Shown here piece after piece: positions 47,514 through 59,012 of a stretch of 64,000 nucleotides of DNA. The notes beneath the pieces were generated by a model. It had not been told where the DNA came from, made no database searches, and worked only from the letters and a program-made list of their open reading frames with translations. Origin of the DNA: Rhodophyticola sp. CCM32 (lineage in GTDB: Bacteria; Pseudomonadota; Alphaproteobacteria; Rhodobacterales; Rhodobacteraceae); the NCBI RefSeq assembly GCF_004751985.1, contig NZ_CP038492.1, positions 1 to 64,000 of the forward strand. The letters are read 5' to 3'. Position 1 is the stretch's first letter. The number at the start of each line of letters is the position of its first letter. The position numbers and the translations under genes are program-made.

Positions 47514-48746
47514 ATGGATCTGGGATTGAGTGACCGTGTCCGCCCGTTGGTGGAACAGGTCCGTCGGATGGTGATGGAAGAGATCGCGCCGCTGGATGCG
47601 GAATATGAGGCCGAGGTGGGCAAGCACCCTTCGGGCGACCGGTTTCAGCACACGGTGCGGCAGTTGGAAATATTGTCGTCCCTGAAGGCCAGGGCGAAAG
47701 AGCGGGGGCTGTGGAATTTCTGGCTGACCGACAGCGCGAAGGGTTTTGGTCTGTCCACGGTCGAATATGCCTATCTGGCCGAGGAGATGGGCAAGATCGG
47801 GATCGCGGCAGAGGTGTTCAACTGCAACGCGCCTGATACCGGCAATATGGAGGTGCTGGAACGGTATGGCACCGAGGCCCAGAAGGCGCGCTGGCTGCCC
47901 GGTCTGCTGGAGGGTGTCACCCGGTCGGCCTATCTGATGACCGAGCCGGATGTGGCCTCTTCCGACGCGACGCAGATCAGTCTTTCGGCGGTTCGCGACG
48001 GGGGGCATTACCGGCTCAATGGCGAGAAATACTGGGCCTCCGGCGCCGGTGATCCGCGTTGCGCCCTTTATATCGTGATGACCTGCACAGATGCAGGGGC
48101 CGAGAAACACAAGCGCCATACGATGATGCTGGTGCCCTCCGATGCGGACGGGATCGAGGTGCTGCGCTCGATGCAGGTCTACCACACGGATGACGCGCCC
48201 CATGGGCATATGCATATCCGGTTTACCGATGTGCAGGTGCCGCTGGCGGATGTGGTTCTGGAGGAGGGGCGCGGGTTCGAGGTGGCGCAGGGCCGTCTGG
48301 GCCCCGGGCGTATCCACCATTGCATGCGCGCCATCGGACAGGCGGAATATGCGCTGGAACTGATGTGTCGCCGGGCCCTGACCCGCGAGGCCTTTGGCAA
48401 ACCGCTGGCGCAACTGGGCGCCAATCATGACATCATCGCCAATGCGCGGATGCAGATCGAGATGACGCGGCTTTTATGTCTGAAAACCGCGTGGATCATG
48501 GACACGCAGGGCGTGCGTGCAGCACAGCCCTGGATTTCCAAGATCAAGGTGGCCGCACCGCTGATGGCGCTGAAAGTGGTGGATGAGGCGGTGCAGATGC
48601 ATGGCGCTTCGGGCCTCAGCCAGGATTTTCCCCTTGGCGCGATGTGGACAAGGCTGCGCACCCTGCGGCTGGCCGATGGGCCGGATGCGGTCCACAGACG
48701 GCAGGTCGCCCGGGCGGAACTGCGCAAATACAGCAATCAGACCTGA
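47514..48746 (+). CDS. Acyl-CoA dehydrogenase
   Basis: A 410-residue FAD-dependent acyl-CoA dehydrogenase. Typical blocks are AYLMTEPDVASSDATQI, LNGEKYWASGAGDPR and MHGASGLSQDFPLG. This branch resembles the ACAD10/11 type, which is often paired with an aminoglycoside-phosphotransferase-like kinase, and exactly such a gene overlaps its end (TGATG). Chain-length preference cannot be told. Confidence 0.9.
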   Translation: MDLGLSDRVRPLVEQVRRMVMEEIAPLDAEYEAEVGKHPSGDRFQHTVRQLEILSSLKARAKERGLWNFWLTDSAKGFGLSTVEYAYLAEEMGKIGIAAEVFNCNAPDTGNMEVLERYGTEAQKARWLPGLLEGVTRSAYLMTEPDVASSDATQISLSAVRDGGHYRLNGEKYWASGAGDPRCALYIVMTCTDAGAEKHKRHTMMLVPSDADGIEVLRSMQVYHTDDAPHGHMHIRFTDVQVPLADVVLEEGRGFEVAQGRLGPGRIHHCMRAIGQAEYALELMCRRALTREAFGKPLAQLGANHDIIANARMQIEMTRLLCLKTAWIMDTQGVRAAQPWISKIKVAAPLMALKVVDEAVQMHGASGLSQDFPLGAMWTRLRTLRLADGPDAVHRRQVARAELRKYSNQT

Positions 48747-49777
48747 TGCGCGCGCCGGGGCTGGATCTGGAGGCGGTCGCGGGGTGGATGCGGGCCCATG
48801 TGGCGGGGTTTCAGGGCCCGGTTCAGGCCCGGAAATTCGAACTGGGGCAGTCGAACCCGACCTATCTGTTGGAGGCCCGGTCCGGGCGCTATGTGTTGCG
48901 TCGCAAGCCTTTGGGAAAGCTGTTGAAATCCGCCCATGCGGTGGATCGGGAATTTCGGGTGCAGCAGGCGCTTTCCGGGTCCGATGTGCCGGTGGCCCGG
49001 ATGATTGCCCTTTGTGAAGACGCCAGCGTGATCGGTTCGGATTTCTATGTGATGGATTTCGTGGCAGGGCGCAGTTTCGATGACCCGCGTTTGCCTGATC
49101 TGGCGCGTGCCGAACGGGCGGCTGTTTTTGAACAGATGGGCCGGGTTCTGGCGGCGATCCATTCGGTGGATATCGATGCTGTGGGCCTGTCTGATTATGG
49201 TCCGCGCGGGGCCTATTACCCGCGTCAGATCGACCGTTGGACCCGGCAGTACCGGGCCTCTGCCACCACGGATATTCCGCAGATGGAGGCGTTGATCACC
49301 TGGCTGGAGCGGACCTGCCCCGAAGAGGATGGTCGCGCCTGTCTTGTCCATGGGGATTACCGGCTGGACAATCTGCTGTTTGCCCCGGACAGGCCACAGG
49401 TTCTGGCGGTTCTGGATTGGGAATTGTCGACGATTGGTCATCCTTTCGCCGATCTGGCGGCTGTGATCATGCAATGGCAGATGCCCCCGGGCCGGGAGGG
49501 GCGCGGGCTGGCAGGGGTGGATCGCGCGGCAGCGGGCCTGCCCCCGGATGAGGATTTTGTCGCGGCGTATTGCGCGCGCATGGGTCTGCCGGGGATCGGG
49601 AATTTCGGGTTCTATGTGGCCTTCTGTTTCTTCCGCATGGCGGCGATCCTGCAAGGTGTGATGAAACGCGCGCTGGACGGAACCGCATCAGACCCGGAAC
49701 AGGGCCGGAAGCTGGGCGCGCTGGTGCCGGAATTTGCCCGGGGCGGGCTGCGTGCGGCGGGCATGGCTGAGGACTGA
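48746..49777 (+). CDS. Phosphotransferase family protein (ACAD10/11-associated, APH fold)
   Basis: A 343-residue kinase-like protein. I start it at ATG 48746, overlapping the dehydrogenase stop. The Brenner motif VHGDYRLDNLLF and the following LDWELSTIGHPFADLA match the APH fold found fused to acyl-CoA dehydrogenases in ACAD10/11. These phosphorylate 4-hydroxyacyl-CoA before dehydrogenation. The context supports breakdown of 4-hydroxy acids. Confidence 0.88.
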   Translation: MRAPGLDLEAVAGWMRAHVAGFQGPVQARKFELGQSNPTYLLEARSGRYVLRRKPLGKLLKSAHAVDREFRVQQALSGSDVPVARMIALCEDASVIGSDFYVMDFVAGRSFDDPRLPDLARAERAAVFEQMGRVLAAIHSVDIDAVGLSDYGPRGAYYPRQIDRWTRQYRASATTDIPQMEALITWLERTCPEEDGRACLVHGDYRLDNLLFAPDRPQVLAVLDWELSTIGHPFADLAAVIMQWQMPPGREGRGLAGVDRAAAGLPPDEDFVAAYCARMGLPGIGNFGFYVAFCFFRMAAILQGVMKRALDGTASDPEQGRKLGALVPEFARGGLRAAGMAED

Positions 49778-49780
49778 GGC

Positions 49781-49850
49781 CGGGGGGATGCCGTGGGGGC
49801 CAGCCCCCACACCCCCCGGCGTATTTTCAACAAGAAGAAGGGGGCGGCGC
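49781..49850. repeat. G/C-rich hairpin repeat, possible terminator
   Basis: A perfect hairpin GTGGGGGC-CA-GCCCCCAC (49793-49810) is flanked by pairing G6 and C6 runs. It is followed by CGGCGTATT, a spacer, and AAGAAGAAGGGGGCG. The last part recurs after the thiolase gene near 55596-55610, where another hairpin precedes it. It lies between convergent genes. Confidence 0.55.
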
Positions 49851-49866
49851 GTTAACCCGGTTAGGG

Positions 49867-50943
49867 TTATGGTGTGGATTGCAGGCCGGCCATGACCCGT
49901 TCCAGATGGGTATCCGTGTCGCCCAGTTGATGGTCGATCATGATCAGGCGTTTGGCGTAATGGGAGGCGGGGTATTCCCAGGTCATCGCGATGCCGCCCT
50001 GCATCTGGATACTGTCCTCGGCCACCAGTTTTGCGGTGCGGCCAATCAGGTTCTTGGCCATGGAAACCGTGCGGGATTGCAGGCCCGTGCCCATGCGGGA
50101 GGCGGCGAGGATGGTGATCGAGCGGGCTTGTTCGATCTCGATGGCCAGGTCCACGGCGCGATGTTGCAGGGCCTGGAACGTGCCGATCGGGCGGCCGAAT
50201 TGTTTGCGGGTCTTGAGATAGTCGATCAGCAGGGCATTTGCCGTATCCATCGCCCCGACAGCCTCGGCAGAAAGCGCAAGCGCGCCCCAGTCAAGCGCAT
50301 CCTGCAAGGCGGTATCGGCCGTGTCGAGGGTGAGGGTTGCGGGGCTGTGGTCGAGAAACACCTCGCCCGCGCCGCCGCCATCAATCATGCCATAGGGGGT
50401 GATCCGGGCATCGTCTGATGCAACCCGGAAGACGCCCAGACCCCCGGCATGGCGGGCCGCGACCAGAAGGGTGTTGGCCGCCTGTGCGCCATAAACCACG
50501 GATTTACGACCAGTGATCTGCCAGCTTGCCCCGGATTTCACAGCTTCGGTGGTGATCCCGTCCAGCGCATAAGGCGCGTCAACCTCTCCCATCGCGACGC
50601 CATAGCGGGTGCCGCCGGACAGAAGCGGTTCCAAATCCGCCTGCGCGGCCAGCAGAAGCCGGGCGGCCAGAAGTTGCGGCAGGATCGGTTCAGGGCAAAG
50701 CGCGCGTCCGAGTTGTTCGAACACGGTGACCACGTCAAACCCGGTGCCGCCGAACCCGCCCCGATCCTCCGGCGCAAGCGCATAAAGCACGCCCAGTTCG
50801 GCCAGATCATTCCATTTTGACGGGTCATGGAACGGGGCCTCATAGGCCATTTTGTTGCGATGGGTGATGCCATATTGATCACTCAGAAACCGGCCCAGAC
50901 TGTCGGCCAGCATCCGGCGGCCTTCGGATATCTCGAAATCCAT
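49867..50943 (-). CDS. Acyl-CoA dehydrogenase
   Basis: A 358-residue acyl-CoA dehydrogenase starting MDFEISEGRRMLADSL. The C-terminal block QMQGGIAMTWEYPASHY is family-typical, while the middle FAD domain is shorter than in standard enzymes. Such short members often form heteromers with a longer partner, here the adjacent gene, whose stop it overlaps by one base. Substrate unknown. Confidence 0.88.
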   Translation of the reverse strand: MDFEISEGRRMLADSLGRFLSDQYGITHRNKMAYEAPFHDPSKWNDLAELGVLYALAPEDRGGFGGTGFDVVTVFEQLGRALCPEPILPQLLAARLLLAAQADLEPLLSGGTRYGVAMGEVDAPYALDGITTEAVKSGASWQITGRKSVVYGAQAANTLLVAARHAGGLGVFRVASDDARITPYGMIDGGGAGEVFLDHSPATLTLDTADTALQDALDWGALALSAEAVGAMDTANALLIDYLKTRKQFGRPIGTFQALQHRAVDLAIEIEQARSITILAASRMGTGLQSRTVSMAKNLIGRTAKLVAEDSIQMQGGIAMTWEYPASHYAKRLIMIDHQLGDTDTHLERVMAGLQSTP

Positions 50944-52127
50944 CAGCCCATCATTCCCTTGGTCAGAATGTTTTTCTGGATCTCGTTCGAGCCGCCATAG
51001 ATCGAGATTTTGCGGTTATTGAAATAGCTGGCTGCATTGGCCGCGTGATCTTCGGGCACAGGCGCGGCGTTCCCGTCCAGTGCTTCGGAGGGGAAGGGCG
51101 CGGCGGCGGGGCCAAGGGCGCGGCGGGCCAGATCATTGATTGTCTGGCGGATCACCGTGCCCTTGATTTTCAGCATGGAGGTTTCCGGGCCAGGCGCGCC
51201 TTTCTTCTGCGCCTCCGAGAGCATGCGCAGATTGGTGAGTTTCATCGCCTCCAGATCAATGTCCACTTCCGCCAGTCTGGCGGCAAAAAGCGGTGAGTCG
51301 ATCAGACGTTTGCCGCCGCGTGTGATTTGCGTAGCCAGCGATTTGAGCTGTTCAAGCGCCTGCACGGAAAACCCCACCCCGGCGATATTGCTGCGTTCAT
51401 GCAGCAGCAGATATTTGGCGATGGTCCAGCCCATGTTTTCCTCCCCCACCAGATTGGACGCCGGCACGCGGGTATCGGTGAAGAAGACCTCATTGACCTC
51501 ATACCCGCCTTCGATCAGGCGAATGGGGCGCATCTCGATCCCCGGTATGTCGAGGTCGACCAGAATAAAGCTGATACCTGCCTGCGGTTTGCCCCCGGTG
51601 CCGGTGCGGACCAGACAGAAAATGCGATTGGCATGCTGGCCAAGCGTGGTCCAGGTTTTCTGGCCATTGATGATATAATCCTCACCGTCACGGGTGGCGC
51701 GGGTCTTCAGGCTTGCCAGATCGCTGCCTGCACCGGGTTCGGAATAGCCCTGACACCACCAGTCGCGCCCGTCGAGGATGCGGGGCAGATAGTCCGCCTG
51801 CTGTTCCGGGGTGCCGAATTTCAACAGCACCGGACCCAGCATTTTCAACCCGAAGGGGACGATGCGCGGGGCAAAGGCGCGGCAGCATTCTTCCTCAAAG
51901 ATATGTTGCTGAACCGCCGACCAGTCGCAGCCGCCATGGTCCTTCGGCCAGGTCGCGGCCAGCCAGCCTTTGGCGTTCAGAATGGCGTGCCAGCGTTCCA
52001 TATCGGCTTTGGTCAGGCTGGCCTGGCGGCGCACCTTGTCAGACAGGTCCCGGGGCAGGTCGGTCTTCAGGAAGGCCCGCACCTCGGCCTCGAACGCCTG
52101 TTCCTCGGGGGAATATCTCAGATCCAT
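50943..52127 (-). CDS. Acyl-CoA dehydrogenase
   Basis: A 394-residue acyl-CoA dehydrogenase starting MDLRYSPEEQAFEAEV. It has WWCQGYSEPGAGSDLASL, INGQKTWTTLGQHAN and a C-terminal IYGGSNEIQKNIL block with the FAD-contacting residues. It is adjacent to the fused hydratase/dehydrogenase gene on one side and the short dehydrogenase on the other, forming one operon. Confidence 0.9.
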   Translation of the reverse strand: MDLRYSPEEQAFEAEVRAFLKTDLPRDLSDKVRRQASLTKADMERWHAILNAKGWLAATWPKDHGGCDWSAVQQHIFEEECCRAFAPRIVPFGLKMLGPVLLKFGTPEQQADYLPRILDGRDWWCQGYSEPGAGSDLASLKTRATRDGEDYIINGQKTWTTLGQHANRIFCLVRTGTGGKPQAGISFILVDLDIPGIEMRPIRLIEGGYEVNEVFFTDTRVPASNLVGEENMGWTIAKYLLLHERSNIAGVGFSVQALEQLKSLATQITRGGKRLIDSPLFAARLAEVDIDLEAMKLTNLRMLSEAQKKGAPGPETSMLKIKGTVIRQTINDLARRALGPAAAPFPSEALDGNAAPVPEDHAANAASYFNNRKISIYGGSNEIQKNILTKGMMG

Positions 52128-54193
52128 TTACGCCTCCCGGTTCAGATCGGCAAAGTTGCTGCCATCCTCCGCCATGCGGTGCAGGATAGCAGGGACCTGC
52201 CAGAAATGCGCGTCTTCCTCTGCGTAGGACTGGATGCGGGTGAGGATCTGGCGGGCCCCAAGCGTGTCGGCATACTGCAGCGGGCCGCCAAGGTGGCGGG
52301 GGAAGCCATAGCCGAAAAGAAACACCGCATCAACGTCGATCGGGCGCAGGGCGATACCATCCTCGACCACGCGGGCGGCTTCGGAAATCATCGCGGTCAT
52401 ATAGCGGGCGATGATCTCCTCATCGGTGAATGGGCGCGGGGTGATCCCATGGGCGGCACGCTCAGCCGTGATCAGGGGGGCGATGTCCGGGTTCGGGCCG
52501 GTTTTGTCGCCGTAGAGATAGAAGCCCCTGCCGGTTTTGCGGCCCAGCCATCCGGCCTCACACATCCGGTCGGCCACGGTGACATACCGCTCAGCCCCGG
52601 GGCGTGTGGGGGCCAGACGTTTGCGGGTGGCCCAGCCAATGTCGAGACCTGCGAGATCAGACACTTCGAACGGCCCCATGGCAAAGCCGAAGCGGCGCAC
52701 GGCGCTGTCGATCTGATCGGGGGTGGCGCCGTCCAGCATCAGATAATCGGCGGCCTTGCGATAATGGTTCATGACCCGGTTGCCGATGAACCCGTCGCAG
52801 ACACCGGCGCGGACCGCGATTTTTTTCAGGCGTTTGGCCAGGGCAAAGCCGGTGGCGACAGTCTCGGGGCTGGTTTTGTCGCCGACCACAACCTCCAGCA
52901 GGCGCATCACATGGGCGGGAGAGAAGAAATGCAGGCCAATCACATTCTCGGGCAGGGTGGCGTTTGCGGCGATGTCGTTCAGATCAAGATAAGAGGTGTT
53001 GCTGGCCAGAATCGCATCGGGGCAGATCGCCTGCATCTGGTCGATGATCTGCTTTTTGACCTCCATATCCTCATAGGCGGCCTCGATGATCAGATCGGCG
53101 GTTTTCAATGCGGTCATTTCAGTGCTGGTGGTCAGGGCGATGGCGGCGCGTCTTTCAGCGGAAAGCTTGCCGCGTTTGACGGCCCCGTCGAGATTCTTGG
53201 CAATTGTGGTCTCCCCGCGTTCCAGCGCCTCGGGGAATTTTTCCACCAGGGTGACGGGATATCCGGCCAGAAGACAGGCAGTGGCGATGCCCGCGCCCAT
53301 GGTGCCCGCGCCGATAACGCCGATTTTACCGATCTCGCGGGCGGGCGCGCTGGCTTCGGGGATTTTGGCAACCGCGCGTTCGGCAAAGAAGGCATGGATC
53401 AGCCCGGCGCGTTGCGGGCTGTCCAGGCAGTCCTGGAACAGGGCCCGTTCGATCGCCAGCCCTTCCTCCAGTGGCAAAATGCTTGCGGCAATGGCTTTGA
53501 CGCAGCGATGGGGGGCGAAAAGATGGGTCTGGGTCTTTTGCAGCCGGGCGGCGGCCTCGGCGATGGCGGTCTCATCGGGGGTGGTGACCAGATCGGCGCT
53601 GCGGCGGGTGGGCAGGGTGCCGTTGCGCACATCACTGGCAGCTTGCAGGGCCAGATCGCGGGGGGGCCATCGGCGATGCGGTCCACCAGACCAAGCGACA
53701 GGGCGGTGTCGGCGCTGATATGTTTGCCGCTGGTGATCAGTTCCAGCGCGGCGGGGATACCGATCAGGCGCGGGGTGCGCTGGGTGCCGCCGGCACCGGG
53801 CAGAATGCCAAGCGTGACCTCGGGCAGGCCGATGACGATACCCGGCAAGGCAATCCGGGCATGGGTGGCCAGCGCAACCTCAAGCCCGCCGCCAAGGGCC
53901 GCGCCATGCAGAATGGACAGGACCGGCGTGGTGCACTCCTCGATCCGCCTGCAAAGCGCGGGCAGCCAGGGGTCGGCAGGGGGTTTGCCAAACTCGCGGA
54001 TATCGGCGCCCGCGATAAAGCTGCGGCCGGTGCCGTAAAGCGCGATAATGTCGATACCGGGCTCTGCCTCCAGCGTTTCAACCGCGTCCCAGACCCCTTT
54101 GCGCAGGGCGGCGCTGGCCGCGTTGACCGGCGGGTTGTTCAGCGCGATCAGGCCGGTTGTGCCGACCCGTTCCATGGCAACCACATCGCTCAT
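52128..54193 (-). pseudogene. Enoyl-CoA hydratase / 3-hydroxyacyl-CoA dehydrogenase fusion (FadB/FadJ-like), one frameshift
   Basis: The N-terminal hydratase has LYGTGRSFIAGADIREFG and HGAALGGGLEVALATHARI; the C-terminal dehydrogenase has KIGVIGAGTMGAGIATAC and ASNTSYLDLNDIA. The break is at the G7 run 53660-53666 (+ strand). Adding one base gives 688 residues reading IADGPPRDLALQAASDV. I start at ATG 54193, with a GGGGAGG site about 7 bases upstream. It performs hydration and oxidation in beta-oxidation; the partner thiolase is divergent next door. Confidence 0.87.
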
Positions 54194-54321
54194 CTTCATC
54201 CTCCCCCGTTCGGGACGTATCCCGCCCGTCCTGCCGCGAATTGTCAACCGCTTGGTCGGGAATAGATTGCCAAGGCCGGGGACGGGATTTAGGACAGATC
54301 GGAAGACAGGGAGGACTGATC

Positions 54322-55523
<1,202 letters not shown>

Positions 55524-55550
55524 TCTGACATCAGCGCCTTTAGAGACGGC

Positions 55551-55610
55551 GGAGCGAGGGGCCAGCCCCTCGCGCTCCCCGGCGTATTGGAGACAAGAAG
55601 AAGGGGGCGC
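55551..55610. repeat. Hairpin repeat after the thiolase gene, possible terminator
   Basis: A perfect 9-bp hairpin GCGAGGGGC-CA-GCCCCTCGC (55554-55573) is extended by GGAGC/GCTCC pairs. It is followed by CCCCGGCGTATT and AAGAAGAAGGGGGCG, matching the tail of the repeat near 49831-49846. It ends the thiolase transcript and faces the convergent thioesterase gene. Confidence 0.55.
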
Positions 55611-55637
55611 GGCGCATTTGATGCAAATTGTTTGGGA

Positions 55638-56504
55638 TCAGGTTGTGGAGAGCGGGCGCATCAGGCCTTCTTGTGCGGTTGAGGCGACCAGCCGGCCATC
55701 GGCGGCATAGATCAGGCCCCGGTTCACACCGCGTGCGCCGCCGGTCCAGGGGCTGTCCATCACATAGAGATGCCATTGGCCGAAATCGACCGGGCCGTGA
55801 AACCAGATCGCGTGATCCAGGCTTGCGGTCATGGTGTTGGTGAACCAGCTTTGCCCATGGGGGCGCAGGCCCGTGCCCATAAGGTGCAGATCGCTGGCAT
55901 AGGTCAGCAGGCAGTGTTGCATCCAGGCCGGCGCGTCCGGCACCGGGTGGCTGAGGCGCAGCCAGACGGAATGCCCGTCCGGGGCGGGGCTTGGGTCAAG
56001 CAGGTCGTATTCATCCGTAGGGCGCAGTTCGATCGCAGAGGGGCGGAGGATGTCGGCCCGGCTGGCTTTGGGCGCGCGGGCGGCAAGGGCGGTTTTGGTG
56101 TCTTCGCGGCTGGGCAGAGTGTCGGGGTCAACCGCCCCGGGCATCGGGTGCTGGTGATGATAGCCGGGTTCCTCGATATGGAACGAGGCGGACATGTTCA
56201 GGATCTGCCGGCCATTCTGGATCGCGATCACCCGTCTTGTGGTGAAACTGCCGCCATCGCGGGCGCGGTCCACCTCGTAGATCACCGGCCGGGAGGGATC
56301 GCCCGGGCGCATGAAATAGGCGTGGAGGGAATGGCAGTTGCGCCCCTCCACCGTGTGATAGGCCGCAGACAGGGCCTGGGCCACGACCTGCCCGCCATAG
56401 ATGCGTTTCGTGGTTTCGCCGCCGGAGCCTTCGCCGCGATAGAGATTCAGCTCCAGCGGTTCGATATTCAGCAGGTCCAGCAGGGCGGCAACGGTGTCGG
56501 TCAT
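55638..56504 (-). CDS. tesB: Acyl-CoA thioesterase II
   Basis: A 288-residue double hot-dog thioesterase. I start at ATG 56504 ([19 protein letters not shown]), with AAAGGA upstream. Blocks include [32 protein letters not shown] and the C-terminal [19 protein letters not shown]. It releases free acids from acyl-CoAs. It is convergent with the thiolase and divergent from the BKACE gene. Confidence 0.92.
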   Translation of the reverse strand: MTDTVAALLDLLNIEPLELNLYRGEGSGGETTKRIYGGQVVAQALSAAYHTVEGRNCHSLHAYFMRPGDPSRPVIYEVDRARDGGSFTTRRVIAIQNGRQILNMSASFHIEEPGYHHQHPMPGAVDPDTLPSREDTKTALAARAPKASRADILRPSAIELRPTDEYDLLDPSPAPDGHSVWLRLSHPVPDAPAWMQHCLLTYASDLHLMGTGLRPHGQSWFTNTMTASLDHAIWFHGPVDFGQWHLYVMDSPWTGGARGVNRGLIYAADGRLVASTAQEGLMRPLSTT

Positions 56505-56629
56505 GGGGGGGCGTCCTTTGCGGGTCATTGCCCGTGGTCTCTACGCGTATCGCAGGGGAGGCACAAATAGCGCGGGCTTGCGGAACCTGTCATTCGGGGG
56601 CAGGTTCGGCCCAGGGGGAGGGAGAGCCA

Positions 56630-57460
56630 ATGTCGAAACCCTGTATCATCTGTGTGGCGATCACCGGATCTCTGCCGCGCAAATCCGACAATCCGGCGGT
56701 GCCGATCACCGTTGCCGAGCAGGTGGAAAGCACCCATGCCGCCTTTGAGGCCGGGGCCAGCATCTGCCATGCCCATGTGCGCCATGATGATCAGAGCCCA
56801 AGCTCGGACCCGGAGACATTCGCGCGGCTGAAGGAGGGCATTGAGGCCCATTGCCCCGGTATGATCATTCAGTTTTCCACCGGGGGCCGGTCGGGCGCCG
56901 GAAGAGAACGTGGCGGGATGCTGCATCTGCGGCCGGATATGGCGTCGCTGTCAGTGGGCTCGAACAACTTTCCGACGCGGGTCTATGAAAACCCGCCCGA
57001 TCTGGTGGATTGGTTGGCCGCCGAGATGCGGCGATATGAGGTAAAGCCCGAGATTGAAGCCTTTGATCTGTCGCATATTCATCAGGCGGCGAGGATGGAG
57101 CGCGAGGGCCGTCTGGCCGCGCCTGCCTATGTGCAGTTTGTGATGGGGGTGCAGAACGCGATGCCCGCGGACCGTGATGTGTTTGACTATTACGTCAGGA
57201 CCATGGCGCGGCTTTTGCCTGACAGCGAATGGTGCGCCGCAGGGATCGGGCGGCATCAGATCGAGGTGAATGAATGGTCGGTGACCGCAGGTGGCCATGC
57301 ACGCACGGGGCTTGAGGATAATGTGCGGCTGGATCAGGAAACGCTGGCCCCCTCGAACGCGGCATTGGTCGCCCGGGTGGTCGCGCTGTGTGAGCGCCAT
57401 AACCGGCCGGTTGCCACCCCGGCGGAGGCCCGCAGCATGCTTGGTCTGCGCACAGGGTGA
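56630..57460 (+). CDS. 3-keto-5-aminohexanoate cleavage (BKACE) family enzyme
   Basis: A 276-residue BKACE enzyme starting MSKPCIICVAITGSLPRKSD after a GGAG-rich site. The metal motif GASICHAHVRHDD and the later WCAAGIGRHQIEVNEW block are family marks. BKACE enzymes condense a beta-keto acid with acetyl-CoA to give acetoacetate and a new acyl-CoA. The beta-keto acid is not known. It fits the acyl-CoA cluster next to it. Confidence 0.9.
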   Translation: MSKPCIICVAITGSLPRKSDNPAVPITVAEQVESTHAAFEAGASICHAHVRHDDQSPSSDPETFARLKEGIEAHCPGMIIQFSTGGRSGAGRERGGMLHLRPDMASLSVGSNNFPTRVYENPPDLVDWLAAEMRRYEVKPEIEAFDLSHIHQAARMEREGRLAAPAYVQFVMGVQNAMPADRDVFDYYVRTMARLLPDSEWCAAGIGRHQIEVNEWSVTAGGHARTGLEDNVRLDQETLAPSNAALVARVVALCERHNRPVATPAEARSMLGLRTG

Positions 57461-57480
57461 TATGCGAAAACCGACAGATG

Positions 57481-58275
57481 TCAGGAGGTGCGCCGCAGCA
57501 GGCCGATTAGGGTAGAGGCAAAGAATATCGTGGCGGCTGTGCAGACGATGCTGGGTCCTGTGGGCGTGTCGAACTGGAAAGAGGCCCATAACCCACCCAG
57601 GGCCGAGGCCGCGCCGATGCCGCCTGCGGTGACCACCATCACTTCGGGATTGGTGGCAAAGGGCCGGGCGGCGGCAGCCGGGATCAGCATCAGCGAGATG
57701 ATCAACAGCGCGCCGACGACCTTGATCGCGACGGCCACAACAGTGGCCAGGGCAAGGGTGAGAACCAGTTGTTCCTTACGTGGGCTGAGGCCCGAGGCCC
57801 TGGCCAGTTCCGGGCTGAGGGTCGCTGTGAGCAAGGGTTGCCAACGCCATGAAATAAGCGCGACAATCGCGATCGCGCCGCCCCATATGATGGTCAGATC
57901 TTCACGCGTGACGGCAAGGATGTCGCCGAAAAGATAAGCCGAGAGATCCACCCTGACACCGCTGAGAAGGGACACGGCCACCAGACCAAATGCCAGCGCG
58001 GCATGGGCCAGAACGCCCAGGACCGTGTCAAGCGCATAGCCGCGTTCCGCCAGGGTTGACACCAGCATGGCCATGGCCAGGCAAACGGCCAGGACGCTTA
58101 CGAAAATCGAGATAGAGAAGCTGAGGCTAAGTGCGACACCCAGAAGGGCGGCATGGGCTGTGGCATCTCCGAAATAGGCCATTCGTCGCCAGACGACGAA
58201 ACAGCCCAGCGGGGCGGCTGCGATTGCAACGCCAACGCCTGCCAGCCCCGCGCGGACAAGAAAGTCATCCAGCAT
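57481..58275 (-). CDS. znuB: Zinc ABC transporter permease
   Basis: A 264-residue inner-membrane permease of the ABC-3 family, with about eight helices, starting MLDDFLVRAGLAGVGVAI. AAPLGCFVVWRRMAYFGD and VKVVGALLIISLMLIPAA are typical ZnuB blocks. It shares a TAATG junction with znuC. Works with ZnuC and ZnuA to import zinc. Confidence 0.92.
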   Translation of the reverse strand: MLDDFLVRAGLAGVGVAIAAAPLGCFVVWRRMAYFGDATAHAALLGVALSLSFSISIFVSVLAVCLAMAMLVSTLAERGYALDTVLGVLAHAALAFGLVAVSLLSGVRVDLSAYLFGDILAVTREDLTIIWGGAIAIVALISWRWQPLLTATLSPELARASGLSPRKEQLVLTLALATVVAVAIKVVGALLIISLMLIPAAAARPFATNPEVMVVTAGGIGAASALGGLWASFQFDTPTGPSIVCTAATIFFASTLIGLLRRTS

Positions 58276-59012
58276 TACGGTGTATTCTCTTGCGGCAGGC
58301 CGTGATCATGATGATGGGTATGCTGATGCCGGTACAAGGCCAGCGCCCCTTGCGTGCCAGAGCCGAACAGGGCCCGGTAAGCGGGGGCAGAGGCAACGGT
58401 TTCGGGTTTGCCCTCGCAACAGATATGGCCGTTGAGGCAGACGACACGATCCGATGCGCTCATCACCACATGCAATTCATGGCTGACCATCAGAACCGCG
58501 CAGCCGAAATCGCGGCGCACCCGTTCGATCAGGCGGTAGAAAGCGGCAGAGCCGGGTTGGTCAAGGCCCTGTGTCGCCTCGTCAAGGATCAACAGATTGG
58601 GGTCGTTCAGCAGCGCGCGGGCCAGCAGAACGCGTTGGCGCTGGCCGCCGGAAAGATCGGTCATCTGCCGCGACAGCAGGTTTTTGGCCCCCGCATCATC
58701 CAAGGCCGTGCGCATGGTTTTTACCGAATGCCTGCGGGGCAGGGAGAGAAACCGTGACACAGTGAGCGGCAGGGTTCTGTCGATATGCAACTGCTGCGGC
58801 ACATAGCCGATTTTCAATTTTGGATCGCGCCTGATGGTGCCCGTACTTGGTTCAAGAACGCCGATCAGAATCTTCAGAAAACTGGTTTTCCCAGAACCGT
58901 TCGGGCCGACCAGGGTGACGATTTCGCCCGGAGAGATGGTAAAATTCAAATCCTTCAGGACCAGGCTGTGACCAAACCGGAGGTTGAGATTACGGGTTTC
59001 GACCAGGCTCAC
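58275..59012 (-). CDS. znuC: Zinc ABC transporter ATPase
   Basis: A 245-residue ATPase. The GTG at 59012 overlaps the zur stop (GTGA) and gives SLVETRNLNLRFGHSL. Walker A is GPNGSGKTS, the signature LSGGQRQRVLLARALL, and Walker B LLILDEATQGLD. It powers zinc uptake. A longer upstream reading inside zur is possible but less natural. Confidence 0.92.
   Translation of the reverse strand: MSLVETRNLNLRFGHSLVLKDLNFTISPGEIVTLVGPNGSGKTSFLKILIGVLEPSTGTIRRDPKLKIGYVPQQLHIDRTLPLTVSRFLSLPRRHSVKTMRTALDDAGAKNLLSRQMTDLSGGQRQRVLLARALLNDPNLLILDEATQGLDQPGSAAFYRLIERVRRDFGCAVLMVSHELHVVMSASDRVVCLNGHICCEGKPETVASAPAYRALFGSGTQGALALYRHQHTHHHDHGLPQENTP

Noticed and set aside
51327..54038. A 903-codon open frame on the + strand
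   Set aside because: It is wholly antisense to an acyl-CoA dehydrogenase and the FadB/J-like gene, has no domain match and arises from GC-rich codon bias.
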